DNA of 42,834 nt, taken from DATAAM01 sp036260075. Lineage in GTDB: Bacteria > Actinomycetota > Acidimicrobiia > Acidimicrobiales > JAHWLA01. Positions 1-8,511 of this stretch are shown here, in pieces (within the stretch, counting starts at the first letter, position 1; each line of letters starts with the position of its first letter). The stretch lies in the NCBI GenBank assembly GCA_036260075.1, contig DATAAM010000121.1, positions 1-42,834 of the forward strand, given 5' to 3'. The position numbers and the translations under genes are program-made. The notes below the pieces were generated by a model that did not search any database, was not told the DNA's origin, and saw nothing but the letters and a program-made list of their open reading frames with translations.

Positions 1-461
1 GCCAGCGCCCGTCGGATCTGGTCGAGGTGGGTGCGGTCGTGCTCGGCCATGAGCTTCACCGTGCCCGACACCGACAGCAGGCCGCGCTGCTGGTGCACCC
101 CCGTGCGGTCCCACTCGCCGTCGACCAGCGCGTCGAGCAGGCGGAGGTTGGCGTCCCGCAGCGTGCGGAACCGGGCCAAGGTGTCCTTGGGGTCCTCGTC
201 GAGGTCGCCGAAGCGATCGGCCCACGCCTGCTCGTCGTAGGGCGTGAGCACGGGCCGCTCTTCGGCCACGATCAGCCGGAGCCGCACGCCGTACACCAGC
301 TCGGCATCGGCCAGGTGGCACACCACTGTGGCCGCCGACCACTCGTCGGGCTCCGGCTCCCGCCGCAACGCCGAGGGCTCGGCGCTCGCCACCAACGACA
401 CCAGGTCGCGCCCGGTGGTGCGCAGGCGCTCGAGGTGCGCTGACACGTCGGGGGGCGGCAT
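1..461 (-). CDS. DinB-like protein, C-terminus cut by window edge
   Basis: The reading frame runs from an ATG at 461 to the window edge without a stop, so about 153 N-terminal residues are present. An AAGGTG Shine-Dalgarno lies about 6 nt upstream of the ATG. The protein has the helical DinB / mycothiol-dependent-enzyme layout: a DEWSAATVVCHLADAE segment near residues 38-53 with one metal-type His, and an EHDRTHLDQ segment near the cut end supplying the HxxxH pair. Families of this fold are metal-binding proteins, and some use mycothiol or bacillithiol. The substrate cannot be told from sequence. It is divergent from the permease gene at 506, with 44 bp between them. Confidence 0.75.
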   Translation of the reverse strand, partial: MPPPDVSAHLERLRTTGRDLVSLVASAEPSALRREPEPDEWSAATVVCHLADAELVYGVRLRLIVAEERPVLTPYDEQAWADRFGDLDEDPKDTLARFRTLRDANLRLLDALVDGEWDRTGVHQQRGLLSVSGTVKLMAEHDRTHLDQIRRAL

Positions 462-505
462 CGGTATCACCTTAGAGCGACCGCCAACGATCAGACTGTC
501 CCCCG

Positions 506-1339
506 ATGATGGACGACACGCCGCTGCACGCCCTCCTCACGATCGTCGCGGGCGTGGCCACCGGCGTGCTGTCCGCCGCCTTCGGCGTGGGCGGCGCGGT
601 CCTGTCGACGCCTGCCATCCGCCTCCTCGGCGTGTCGGCCGCGTTCGCGGTCGGCACCACGCTGCCGTCGATCCTGCCCAGCGCGGCCACCGGCACGTGG
701 CGCTACACACGCGAACGGCTCGTGCGCTGGCGGGTGGTGGCGTGGACCACGCCGCCCGGCGCGCTCGCCGCCGTGGGCGGGTCGCTGCTGTCGCAGGAGG
801 TGCCGGGTAAGGGCCACTGGCTGATGATCCTGACGGCGGCCCTGCTCGGCGTCACCGCGTGGCGCATGGCCCGTTCCGCCCCTCCTCGCACGGAGGTGCC
901 TCCCGCCCCCGAGGCTGAGCAGTCGGCCGCCCCCGCCCACCTGCCGCCTTCCGACGCCCGCGAACACCCCGCGGTGCTGGCCGCCGTGGGCACCGCCGCC
1001 GGGTTGCTGTCGGGCCTCCTCGGCGTGGGCGGCGGCATCGTGCTGGTGCCCGGGTTCACCGAGGCGGCCCGCATCCCGATCAAGCCCGCCATCGCCACCT
1101 CCCTCGTGTGCGTGGGGCTGTTCGCCGTCCCCGCCACGCTCGCCCACTCGCACGTGGGCGACATCGACTGGCGCACCGCGGTGCTGCTCTCGGTCGGCGT
1201 GGTGCCGGGCGCCCGCCTCGGCGCCCACCTGGCGGTGCGGGCCTCCGAGGCCCGCCTGCGCCGGGCGGTGGCCGCCTTCATGGGGATCGTCGCCGTGGCG
1301 TACGCGCTGTCGGAAGCGACAGCGCTCGCGCCCGGCTGA
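506..1339 (+). CDS. TauE/SafE-type membrane permease
   Basis: A 277-residue integral membrane protein with the two-repeat layout of the TauE/SafE (DUF81) family. Each half opens with a Gly-rich motif: FGVGGAVLSTP near residue 27 and LGVGGGIVLVPG near residue 173. The halves are joined by a Pro/Ala/Glu-rich loop (about residues 114-150) that is probably cytoplasmic or exposed. Members move sulfite, sulfoacetate or other small organic anions across the membrane; the substrate here is unknown. Two ATG codons in tandem (506 and 509) can serve as start and no strong Shine-Dalgarno is visible. The 3' end runs 62 bp into the convergent glycosylase gene. Confidence 0.85.
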   Translation: MMDDTPLHALLTIVAGVATGVLSAAFGVGGAVLSTPAIRLLGVSAAFAVGTTLPSILPSAATGTWRYTRERLVRWRVVAWTTPPGALAAVGGSLLSQEVPGKGHWLMILTAALLGVTAWRMARSAPPRTEVPPAPEAEQSAAPAHLPPSDAREHPAVLAAVGTAAGLLSGLLGVGGGIVLVPGFTEAARIPIKPAIATSLVCVGLFAVPATLAHSHVGDIDWRTAVLLSVGVVPGARLGAHLAVRASEARLRRAVAAFMGIVAVAYALSEATALAPG

Positions 1340-1973
1340 GCACGGCGTCGAACATCGCCTCCGTCAACGTGCCCGTGAAGGTGTTCTGCTGGCTGGGGTG
1401 GTACGAGCACAGGATCGTGCGACCGTCGGGCAAGGGCACCTCGGCGCCGTGCCCGAAGCGTGGCTTGGGTCGCAGCCCCACCAAGCGGGCCACGGCGTCG
1501 TAGCCGAACTGGCCGAGGACGACGACGACCCGCACGTCCACCAGCAGCGCAAGCTCGCGGGCGAGGTAGGGCAGGCACCGGTCGCGCTCGTCCGGGGTCG
1601 GCTTGTTGGCCGGCGGCGCGCAGCGCACGGCAGCGGCGACGTACGCGCCGGTGAGCCGGAGGCCGTCGCCCGCGTGCGCGCTTGTGGGCTGGTTGGCGAA
1701 GCCCGCCTTGTGCAGCGCCCGGTACAGCCAGTCGCCCGACCGGTCGCCGGTGAACACCCGCCCGGTGCGGTTGCCGCCGTGGGCGGCGGGGGCCAGCCCC
1801 ACCACCAGCAGCCGGGCCGCCGGGTCGCCGAAGCCGGGGACCGGCCGTCCCCAGTACGGCTCGTCGGCGAACGCGGCCCGCTTCTCGCGCGCCACCTGCT
1901 CCCGCCACGCCACCAGGCGCGGGCATGCCCGGCACTCGACCACCGCGGCCGTGACGCGTGCGAGAGAGTCCAT
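1278..1973 (-). CDS. udgB: Family 5 (type b) uracil-DNA glycosylase
   Basis: This 231-residue enzyme removes uracil and other deaminated bases from DNA. Four cysteines fit a 4Fe-4S cluster: C14 and C17 (CRAC), then C118 and C133 separated by 14 residues. The family 5 motif GLAPAAHGGNRTGR starts near residue 59 and the second catalytic motif HPSQQNT lies at 192-198. The family 5 motif has Ala where family 1 and 4 enzymes carry the Asp/Glu catalyst. The start at 1973 keeps the gene clear of the divergent phosphatase at 2002; an in-frame ATG at 2003 would overlap it. Its 3' end overlaps the convergent permease gene by 62 bp. Confidence 0.9.
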   Translation of the reverse strand: MDSLARVTAAVVECRACPRLVAWREQVAREKRAAFADEPYWGRPVPGFGDPAARLLVVGLAPAAHGGNRTGRVFTGDRSGDWLYRALHKAGFANQPTSAHAGDGLRLTGAYVAAAVRCAPPANKPTPDERDRCLPYLARELALLVDVRVVVVLGQFGYDAVARLVGLRPKPRFGHGAEVPLPDGRTILCSYHPSQQNTFTGTLTEAMFDAVLSRARALSLPTARTPRRRSP

Positions 1974-2001
1974 CGGGCCGAGAGTAGGTTGGGCGCCGCT
2001 C

Positions 2002-2643
2002 ATGGCACCGCGCCCGAAGCCCCCGGCCCCGACGCTCGCGCTGTTCGTGCGCCACGGCCGCACGCCCACCACCGGCGACGTGCTCCCCGGCCGCGCCCGC
2101 GGCCTTCACCTCGACGACGACGGCCGGGCCCAGGCCCGGGCGACCGCTGCGCGCATCGCCGCGCTGAAGCAGGTCGACGCCGTGTACTCGTCGCCGCTGG
2201 AGCGGGCCCGGGAGACCGCCGCCCCCATCGCCGCCGCGCTCGGCCTCCGCGTGACGGTGGACCGCGGCCTGCTCGAATGCGACTTCGGCGAGTGGACCGG
2301 TCGCAGGCTCAAGGACGTCTCCAAGCTGCCGGAGTGGCGGACGGTGCAGCGCTACCCCGTCGGCTTCCGCTTCCCGGGGGGCGAATCGTTCGCCGAGATG
2401 CAGGCGCGCATGGCCGACACGGTCACGCGACTGCGCGCCGACCACCCGGGGCAGACGATCGTGCTCGTCTCGCACGCCGATCCGATCAAGGCGGCGGTGG
2501 CGGCCGCCGTCGGCGCCCACCTCGACCTGTTCCAACGCATCGTGGTGTCGCCCTGCTCGGTCACGGCCATCGCCTACGGCGACGAGGGGCCGATGGTCCT
2601 GGGCGTCAACCTCGTGGGCGACCTCGCGGAGCTGAAGTCGTGA
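2002..2643 (+). CDS. Histidine phosphatase, MSMEG_4193 type
   Basis: A 213-residue histidine-phosphatase-superfamily (phosphoglycerate mutase-like) protein. The phospho-acceptor RHG motif is at residues 17-19, the acid region is ECDFGEWTG, and the second His is in LVSHADPIKA. The next two genes are DUF3090 and SCO1664-like, giving the conserved trio of uncharacterised genes common in Actinobacteria, so it belongs to the MSMEG_4193 group. Substrate unknown. Because the third member looks like a phosphoinositide-kinase fold, the phosphatase may oppose it or act on a related phosphorylated small molecule (inference). A TAGGTT box at 1985-1990 is a possible -10, giving a very short leader. It is translationally coupled to DUF3090 by GTGA. 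Confidence 0.88.
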   Translation: MAPRPKPPAPTLALFVRHGRTPTTGDVLPGRARGLHLDDDGRAQARATAARIAALKQVDAVYSSPLERARETAAPIAAALGLRVTVDRGLLECDFGEWTGRRLKDVSKLPEWRTVQRYPVGFRFPGGESFAEMQARMADTVTRLRADHPGQTIVLVSHADPIKAAVAAAVGAHLDLFQRIVVSPCSVTAIAYGDEGPMVLGVNLVGDLAELKS

Positions 2644-3137
2644 GCTCTTCGTTCGAGCTCGACGCGGTGGAGCGCATCACGGTGGGCGCGGTGGGCGAGC
2701 CCGGCTTACGCACCTTCTTCCTCCAGGCCCGCCAAGGCGCCGAGCTCGTCACGCTGAAGCTGGAGAAGTCGCAGGTGGCCGCGCTCTGCACGTACGTGGG
2801 CGAGCTGCTGCAAGACCTGCCGCAACCCCAGGAGCTTCCGCGCGACCTCGAGCTCGAGGAGCCCGCCGTGGCCGAGTGGGTGATCGGGAGCCTCGGCGTC
2901 ACCTACAGCGAGGAGATCGACCGCTTCCTGCTCGTCGCCGAGGAGGCGGGCGACGAGGACGAGGATCTGGGCGAAGCCCGCTTCGTCCTCACCCGCGAGC
3001 AGATGGCCGCCCTGGCCATCCGGGGCGCGCAGCTCGTGGCCGCGGGCCGCTCGCCCTGCCCGCTGTGCGGCTACCCACTCGAACCGGAAGGCCACCAGTG
3101 CCCTCGGACGAACGGGCATCGGCCGCCGACGCTCTGA
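2640..3137 (+). CDS. DUF3090 family protein with C-terminal zinc knuckle
   Basis: A 165-residue protein, second member of the actinobacterial trio. The start GTG overlaps the phosphatase stop (GTGA). The N-terminal two thirds is an alpha/beta domain rich in acidic residues. The C-terminus has CPLCG, then GHQCPRTNGH, giving three Cys and His ligands that fit a small zinc knuckle typical of DUF3090. Function is not known for the family. Codon 23 (2706-2708) is TTA, one of only two TTA codons I found in the window, so efficient translation needs a UUA-reading tRNA. The following gene starts 40 bp before this one ends. Confidence 0.88.
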   Translation: MSSSFELDAVERITVGAVGEPGLRTFFLQARQGAELVTLKLEKSQVAALCTYVGELLQDLPQPQELPRDLELEEPAVAEWVIGSLGVTYSEEIDRFLLVAEEAGDEDEDLGEARFVLTREQMAALAIRGAQLVAAGRSPCPLCGYPLEPEGHQCPRTNGHRPPTL

Positions 3138-3820
3138 CCGTGCTGGCCTCGGGCGAGGTCGAGGTGCGGGGGCGGATGCCGTGGAGCTCGAACGCGACCT
3201 TCCTCGTCGACGTCCACCACCAGGGCACGGGGCTGCCCGCCGTGTACAAGCCGCAGCGGGGCGAGCGCGAGCTGTGGGACTTCCCCGACGGGCTCTACCG
3301 ACGGGAGGTGGCGGCGTACCACCTCTCACTGGCGCTGGGCTGGCGCCTGGTGCCGGAGACGGTCGTTCGGGAGGACGCCCCGTTGGGCGTGGGCTCGCTG
3401 CAACGCTTCGTGCCCGCCGACTTCGACCAGCACTACTTCACGCTGCTGGAGGAGGAAGAGCACCACGACGCGCTGCGCCGCATCGCCGTGTTCGACGTGC
3501 TGGCCAACAACGCCGACCGGAAGAGCGGCCACTGCCTGCTCGACGAGGACGGCCACATCTGGGCCATCGACAACGGGCTTTCGTTCCACGTCGAGCCCAA
3601 GCTGCGCACGGTGATCTGGGACTTCGCCGGGCAGCGGGTGGCCGAACCTGTCCTGGCCGACGTCGAACGCCTGGCCACCGACGTGCCCGGCGCCCTGTGC
3701 GAGCTGCTCCACCCCGTCGAGGTCGACGCCTTGGTCGAGCGGGCCCGTCGCCTGCTCCGCGTGCGCAAGCTGCCGATGCCGCCGCCCGGCTACCGGGCCT
3801 ACCCGTGGCCGCTGGTCTGA
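3098..3820 (+). CDS. SCO1664-family PI3/4-kinase-like protein
   Basis: A 240-residue protein of the SCO1664 family, third member of the trio. It has a kinase-like layout: a glycine-poor strand pair around SSNATFLVDV, the lysine of AVYKPQRGE (K51) in the position that binds ATP phosphate, a catalytic-loop-like NNADRKSGH (D140, R141), and a metal-site-like AIDNGLSF (D158-N159-G160). This resembles phosphoinositide 3/4-kinase and HipA-type folds. Activity and substrate are unproven. The GTG at 3098 is chosen because GGAAGG sits 6 nt upstream; a GTG at 3140 is an alternative just after the DUF3090 stop. The 40-bp overlap suggests coupled translation. Confidence 0.85.
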   Translation: MPSDERASAADALTVLASGEVEVRGRMPWSSNATFLVDVHHQGTGLPAVYKPQRGERELWDFPDGLYRREVAAYHLSLALGWRLVPETVVREDAPLGVGSLQRFVPADFDQHYFTLLEEEEHHDALRRIAVFDVLANNADRKSGHCLLDEDGHIWAIDNGLSFHVEPKLRTVIWDFAGQRVAEPVLADVERLATDVPGALCELLHPVEVDALVERARRLLRVRKLPMPPPGYRAYPWPLV

Positions 3821-4797
3821 CCGCCGCCGTCGAGCGGGGCGACCTCGACGAGCTGACCCGGCTCGTCGACGACCTGTGCGACGCCCACGAGTGGGACGAG
3901 CTCGTGCGCCTTCGCGACCTGTGCCGGAAGGCGCTCGAACGGGGCAAGCAGCTGTGGCCGGTGGCGGCCCACGCCGAGTACCGCCTGGCCCTGGAGGCCC
4001 CCGCCCCGTGGGCGGCCCGCATGCTGGTGCCCGGGACCGGGCGCTTCGCCCTCGGCCCCCTCCCCGAGGTGGCGGCCTCCACCCACACGTGGGCCGACTT
4101 GGCGCCGCACGTGCCGCCCGGCCCGGTGGGCGCCGTGGCCGCCCACGAGTGCGCGGTGCGGGGCGAGGACGTGTCCGCCGCCGAGGTGCCGCCCGTGTTC
4201 GACCTGCCGCTCGTGCTCCAGCCCTGGGAGCCGGCCTACCCCGTCGCCCGCTACCACGCCGACAAGGCCGACTTCCCCGCCCCGCCCTTCCCGCCCTCCA
4301 CCTCGTTCCGGCGCCGGGAGCGACCCACGGGTGAGCCGATCCCGGTGCCGGAACCGGTGGGGGAGGCGGAGAGGGCGCTGGTGGAGCTGGCGGGGGTGTG
4401 GACGGCGGAGTCGAACGGGCGGGCCGACGCGGTGGCGGTCGAGGGCGACGCCGCCGTTGCCGTCGCCGCGCTGGGGCCGCCACGGGTGCGGCTGGCCGAG
4501 ATCGCGGCCGCCGACGCGTTGGCGCACATGGCCTGGACGGCGGCGAGCGGCGGCGCCCACGGCCGACGGCGGGGCATGGCGGCCGGACGGTTCGCGGCGT
4601 GGTGGGCAGTCGCCGCGGTGGCAGGCGCGCTCGACGACTGGCCGCTGCCGCCCGACGAGCTGGGCGACGTCGCGTCCGAGCTGCGGTGGTACCTCTGGGA
4701 CGCGGGCGAGCCCGTCACCGGCTGGCACCTTCGCCTCGCCGTCGAGGATCCCGACCACGGCCTCGCCTTCGCGCTGGCCGCCACCGATGCCGCATGA
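3805..4797 (+). CDS. Unknown protein downstream of the trio
   Basis: A 330-residue protein I do not recognise. A GTG at 3805 is the most upstream start giving a small overlap (16 bp) with the SCO1664 gene; a later start is possible because no clear Shine-Dalgarno is seen. The N-terminal 60 residues are charged and helical (DELTRLVDDLCDAHEWDEL), followed by an HAEYRLALEAP segment, a Pro-rich middle containing VLQPWEPAYPVARYHAD, and an Ala-rich helical C-terminus ending in a WYLWDAGEP segment. No signal peptide or membrane segment is evident. Its position inside the run with the kinase-like gene and the epimerase gene (ATGA overlap) suggests a shared transcript. Confidence 0.7.
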   Translation: MAAGLTAAVERGDLDELTRLVDDLCDAHEWDELVRLRDLCRKALERGKQLWPVAAHAEYRLALEAPAPWAARMLVPGTGRFALGPLPEVAASTHTWADLAPHVPPGPVGAVAAHECAVRGEDVSAAEVPPVFDLPLVLQPWEPAYPVARYHADKADFPAPPFPPSTSFRRRERPTGEPIPVPEPVGEAERALVELAGVWTAESNGRADAVAVEGDAAVAVAALGPPRVRLAEIAAADALAHMAWTAASGGAHGRRRGMAAGRFAAWWAVAAVAGALDDWPLPPDELGDVASELRWYLWDAGEPVTGWHLRLAVEDPDHGLAFALAATDAA

Positions 4798-5657
4798 TCG
4801 AGCTCGCCTTCGAGGACCAGCGCGCCCTCGTGGCCGAGACGGGCGCCGCCCTGCGCGAGTACGAGGTCGGCGGCCGGCCCGCGATCGAGCCGTCGGCGCG
4901 CGGCTACTCGGGCGCCGTCCTGGCCCCGTGGCCCAACCGGGTGGTCGACGGGCGGTGGACCTGGCGGGGCCGCACGTATCGGCTGGCGGTCAACGAGCCC
5001 GATCGCGGCCACGCCCTGCACGGCTTGGTGCACGCGCTCCCGTGGCGCGTGGCCGAGCGCACCGCCGAGCACGTCGTCCTCGAGGTGCAGCTCGACCCGC
5101 ACCCCGGTTGGCCCTTCCCCATGCGCTTCACTGCGTCGTACCGACTGGGGCGGGCGGGCCTCGTCTCGCACGTCACCGCACAGAACACCGGCGCGGAGGC
5201 GTGCCCCTACGGCGTGGCCACGCACCCGTACGCCGCCCGGCGCGGCGCCGCTGTCGAGGACATCGTCGTGCACCTCGACGCCGCCGCCTACCTCGCCACC
5301 GACGACCGCCTGGCCCCCACGGAGAAGCGGCCCACGGCGGGCACGCCCTACGACTTCGCCGACGGCGCGGCACTCGACGGCCGACGGGTCGACAACGCGT
5401 TCACCGACCTCGCCTCCGGGGAGGCGCACATCGTCAACCCCGACGGCTTCACCACGGTGCTGTGGGGCGACGAGAGCGTGCGCTGGTGGCAGCTCTTCGT
5501 GGAGGACGTCATCGCCGTCGAGCCCATGACGTGCGCGCCGGACGCACTGAACTCAGGCGACGGCCTCGTCGTCCTCGATCCAGGGGACGCCCACACGATG
5601 ACCTGGGGTGTGCGGCTGTCTCCTACAGAGCCTCGAAGAACACAGCCTCGAACTTGA
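4794..5657 (+). CDS. Aldose 1-epimerase-like protein
   Basis: A 287-residue galactose-mutarotase-fold protein. The ATG overlaps the previous stop (ATGA). Family marks are APWPNRVVDGRW near residue 43, the histidine pair region GHALHGLVH (about residues 73-81), the second catalytic His in YGVATHPY, and the general-base Glu in AVEPMTCAPDAL near the C-terminus. Such enzymes interconvert anomers of aldoses; close relatives act on hexose 6-phosphates. The last 35 bp overlap the 3' end of the convergent secreted-protein gene, so the true C-terminus (rich in Arg, Thr, Pro) is probably disordered. Confidence 0.85.
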   Translation: MIELAFEDQRALVAETGAALREYEVGGRPAIEPSARGYSGAVLAPWPNRVVDGRWTWRGRTYRLAVNEPDRGHALHGLVHALPWRVAERTAEHVVLEVQLDPHPGWPFPMRFTASYRLGRAGLVSHVTAQNTGAEACPYGVATHPYAARRGAAVEDIVVHLDAAAYLATDDRLAPTEKRPTAGTPYDFADGAALDGRRVDNAFTDLASGEAHIVNPDGFTTVLWGDESVRWWQLFVEDVIAVEPMTCAPDALNSGDGLVVLDPGDAHTMTWGVRLSPTEPRRTQPRT

Positions 5658-6129
5658 TCTCCGACTTCACGTCGTTGCAGACGAAGATCGGACAGCACGG
5701 CAGCTCGCTCACCTCACCGGTGCCCTCGGCGCTGTCGGCACCGTCGCTCGACGTGCCGTCGTTGATGACGATCTGGGCGACGCCGTTCAGCACGGCCATG
5801 AGGAAGTCGCCCCTGTAGGACTCCTGGAACGTGGTCGTGTTGAACGAGACGTGCACTGTCCCCCATCCGCGGCCCAGCGTGCAGAGCCCGTTGTTGAACA
5901 CCTCGAGCCGAGCGCTGCCTGTGACGAGCGGTGTGACCGCCAACGGCGACGCCTCCACCCGCCAGCAGTGGATGTCGAACGGGCCCGCCGTCGCGTACCC
6001 GCCGTGCAGCACGATCGCGGGGTATTCCCCCGCACATGTGAGCGTGTCGGCCTCCAGCGCCTCCGCCCTCGACGCCGGCACCACCAATGCCGTACCGACC
6101 AACGCCGCGATCACCAGAACCCGTCTCAT
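5623..6129 (-). CDS. Secreted protein of unknown function
   Basis: A 168-residue protein with a clear Sec signal peptide: MRRVLVIAALVGTALVV then a PASRAEA-type cleavage region near residue 24. The mature part is predicted to be beta-rich and has seven cysteines, including a PCCPIFVC cluster near the C-terminus, which suggests disulfides outside the cytoplasm. I recognise no domain. It stands alone on the minus strand between the epimerase gene (convergent, 35-bp overlap) and the downstream gulonolactone-oxidase-like gene, whose stop is at 6172, so it could be the last cistron of the etf unit or have its own promoter. Confidence 0.7.
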   Translation of the reverse strand: MRRVLVIAALVGTALVVPASRAEALEADTLTCAGEYPAIVLHGGYATAGPFDIHCWRVEASPLAVTPLVTGSARLEVFNNGLCTLGRGWGTVHVSFNTTTFQESYRGDFLMAVLNGVAQIVINDGTSSDGADSAEGTGEVSELPCCPIFVCNDVKSEIKFEAVFFEAL

Positions 6130-6171
6130 CGATCGACCCCCTCCCGTGAGCTCCGGGCAGAGTTTCCCACG

Positions 6172-7452
6172 TCAGCCGAGGACGCGCTCCACGTACGCGT
6201 TGGAGAACACGCCGTCGGGGTCGAGGCGCTTGCGCAGCACCTGGAACCGCTGCCATTCCGGGTAGACGGGCGCCAGGTCCTCGGCCGTGCGGTAGTGCAA
6301 CTTGCCCCAGTGCGGCCGGCCGTCCACCGACCGCATGATCGCCTCGACGCCGCGGAAGTACTGCTCCCACGGCATGCCCTTGAACACGTGCACGGCGACG
6401 TAGCAGCGCGCGCCGCCGTACGCGGTCGACAGCGGGATGTCGTCGCCCGCCGTGAACCGCACCTCGACCGGGAACGAGACGCGCAGGCCCGACGAGTCGA
6501 TGTACGAGCGCAGCCGCTGGAGCACCTCGACGGCCGCCTCCCGGGGCACCGAGTACTCCATCTCGGTGAAGCGCACCCACCGGGGCGAGGCGAACACCTC
6601 GTGGCTCGGCTTCACGTACTCCACCCGGCCGCTCGACGGCAGCGCCGTGTTCAGGCGCGGGATCCACGAGGGCCGCAGGCGACCGAGCCGGCACACGGCC
6701 CCGAACGCCACGTTCTCCATCAGCACCTTGTCACGCAGGAACCGCCACCGCGACATCCCGCCCACCGGCTCGTCGGTGCGGTTGTTGCGCTTGGTCAGCG
6801 CCCAGTCGGTGTGGGGCACGTAGAAGAGCTCGAAGTGGTCGTTGCCGTCGACGTGGCGGTCGAGCCCGTCGAGCAGCGAGGAGAACCGCATGGGCTCCTC
6901 CACCGCGTGCAGGCGGAAGGCGGGCACGCACTGCAACGTCACCTTCGAGATCACGCCCAGGGCACCGAGTCCCACCCGCCCCACCGCCACCGTCTCCGCG
7001 TCGGACAGGACCGAACCGTCCGCCGCCACCAGCTCCAAGCCCACGACCTGCGTGGCCAGCCCGCCCAGCCGCACACCCGTGCCGTGCGTCGCCGTGGAGA
7101 TCGCCCCGGCGATCGTCTGGTAGGCGATGTCGCCCAGGTTGGGCAGCGCGAGACCCGCCGCCGCCAGCGCGTCGTTCAGCGCGGCGATGGTGATGCCCGC
7201 CTCGACGGTCACCAGTCCCTGCTCCCGGTCGATTGACAGCACCGAGTCGCACCGGTCGAGCACGACTTGGACGGCATCGGGCGGCGCCACCGCGATGTCG
7301 GTGAACGAGTGCCCGCTCCCCACCACCTTGACGCGCCGCCCTGCGGCCACGGCCGCCTTCACCACGTCCGGCAACGCGGCGGCGCCGGCGGGGTGCTCGA
7401 CCCACGCCGGCGCGCACTGCTGGTTCCCGGCCCAGTTGCTCCAGCCGGGCAC
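6172..7452 (-). CDS. FAD-linked sugar-lactone oxidase (gulonolactone/arabinonolactone oxidase type)
   Basis: A 426-residue member of the vanillyl-alcohol-oxidase-fold aldonolactone oxidase family. The N-terminal FAD domain holds GSGHSFTDIA (near residue 46), whose His is the usual covalent 8-alpha FAD attachment site, and an ATHGTG pyrophosphate-binding loop. The C-terminal ALO domain ends with the family motif HWGKLH. Actinobacterial relatives oxidise L-gulono-1,4-lactone or related lactones, some as dehydrogenases that do not use oxygen. The GTG start at 7452 is only 8 bp after the etfA stop, so it is probably co-transcribed with etfBA. That suggests electrons may pass to or from the flavoprotein (inference). 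Confidence 0.88.
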   Translation of the reverse strand: MPGWSNWAGNQQCAPAWVEHPAGAAALPDVVKAAVAAGRRVKVVGSGHSFTDIAVAPPDAVQVVLDRCDSVLSIDREQGLVTVEAGITIAALNDALAAAGLALPNLGDIAYQTIAGAISTATHGTGVRLGGLATQVVGLELVAADGSVLSDAETVAVGRVGLGALGVISKVTLQCVPAFRLHAVEEPMRFSSLLDGLDRHVDGNDHFELFYVPHTDWALTKRNNRTDEPVGGMSRWRFLRDKVLMENVAFGAVCRLGRLRPSWIPRLNTALPSSGRVEYVKPSHEVFASPRWVRFTEMEYSVPREAAVEVLQRLRSYIDSSGLRVSFPVEVRFTAGDDIPLSTAYGGARCYVAVHVFKGMPWEQYFRGVEAIMRSVDGRPHWGKLHYRTAEDLAPVYPEWQRFQVLRKRLDPDGVFSNAYVERVLG

Positions 7453-7460
7453 GGCTCGGC

Positions 7461-8420
7461 CTATCCCCGGGCCTTGAGCGCCTCGATCAGCTTCGGCAAC
7501 ACCTTGTGCACGTCACCCACGATGCCGAGGTCGGCGATCGAGAAGATCGGCGCCTCCTGGTCCTTGTTGACGGCGACGATGTTCTTCGAGCCCTTCATGC
7601 CCACCATGTGCTGGGTGGCGCCGGAGATGCCACAGGCGATGTACACGGTGGGCTTGACGGTCTTGCCCGTCTGGCCCACCTGGTAGGCGTACGGGACCCA
7701 CCCGGCGTCGACCACGGCGCGAGAGGCGCCGGCGGCACCGTTCAGCAGTCGGGCCAGCTCCTCGATCATCTGGAACTTCTCGGCCTCGCCCAGCCCCCGC
7801 CCACCGCTCACGACCACGGCGGCCTCGTCGAGCTTGGGGCCGGTGCGCTCCTCCACGTGGCGCTGCACCACTCGGGCTGCGTTGGTGGCCCCCGTGTCGG
7901 GCACCGCCACGGTCTCCACCTCGGGCATGGCACCGCCGCTCTCCTCGGCGGCGAAGGACTTCGGGCGCACCAGGTAGACGTACGGCGTCGGGCCGGTGAA
8001 CGACGCCTTCACGATGGTCGAGCCGCCGAACACGGCGTGCTCGGCCGTGCCGTCGTCGGAGAGGCCGACGACGTTGGTGAGCACGCCCACGTCGAGCTTG
8101 GCCGACAGGCGCCCCGCCACGTCGCGCCCGTCGTAGGAGGTGGCCATGAGGACGGCATCGGGACGGTTGCCGCCCTCCACGGCGGCGGCCATGGCCGCCG
8201 CCACCGGCACCCCCGCCAGGGCACCGCCCACGTCGCCGACGTCGTAGACCTTCGTGGCCCCGTGAGCGCCCAACGTCGCCGCCTGCGACGCGCCGTCGCC
8301 GAACGTCCACGCCTCGACCGTGGAGCCGAGCTCCCGCGCCTTGGTGAGCAGCTCGAGCGTGCTGCCCGTCGGCTTGCCGTCGGCCGTCTCGGCCAGCACC
8401 CACACCTTGTCGAACGCCAT
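7461..8420 (-). CDS. etfA: Electron transfer flavoprotein alpha subunit
   Basis: A 319-residue EtfA/FixB. The C-terminal FAD domain is complete: SGGRGLGEAEKF near residue 205, the conserved D-x-GW region, QVGQTGKTV, and the ISGATQHMVGM segment that contacts FAD, followed by FSIADLGIVGD. The subunit receives electrons from acyl-CoA and other dehydrogenases and hands them to a quinone oxidoreductase. The ATG is preceded by AAAGG at about 6 nt spacing. etfB lies 91 bp upstream on the same strand and the lactone oxidase 8 bp downstream. Confidence 0.95.
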   Translation of the reverse strand: MAFDKVWVLAETADGKPTGSTLELLTKARELGSTVEAWTFGDGASQAATLGAHGATKVYDVGDVGGALAGVPVAAAMAAAVEGGNRPDAVLMATSYDGRDVAGRLSAKLDVGVLTNVVGLSDDGTAEHAVFGGSTIVKASFTGPTPYVYLVRPKSFAAEESGGAMPEVETVAVPDTGATNAARVVQRHVEERTGPKLDEAAVVVSGGRGLGEAEKFQMIEELARLLNGAAGASRAVVDAGWVPYAYQVGQTGKTVKPTVYIACGISGATQHMVGMKGSKNIVAVNKDQEAPIFSIADLGIVGDVHKVLPKLIEALKARG

Positions 8421-8511
8421 GCACAGAACCTTTCAGCGTGGAGGCCGACGGCTGGGCCGCTCGGCCGGGACACAACGTGGTCGCCTCGCAGCCGCGGCCA
8501 CGAGGCGGTGT

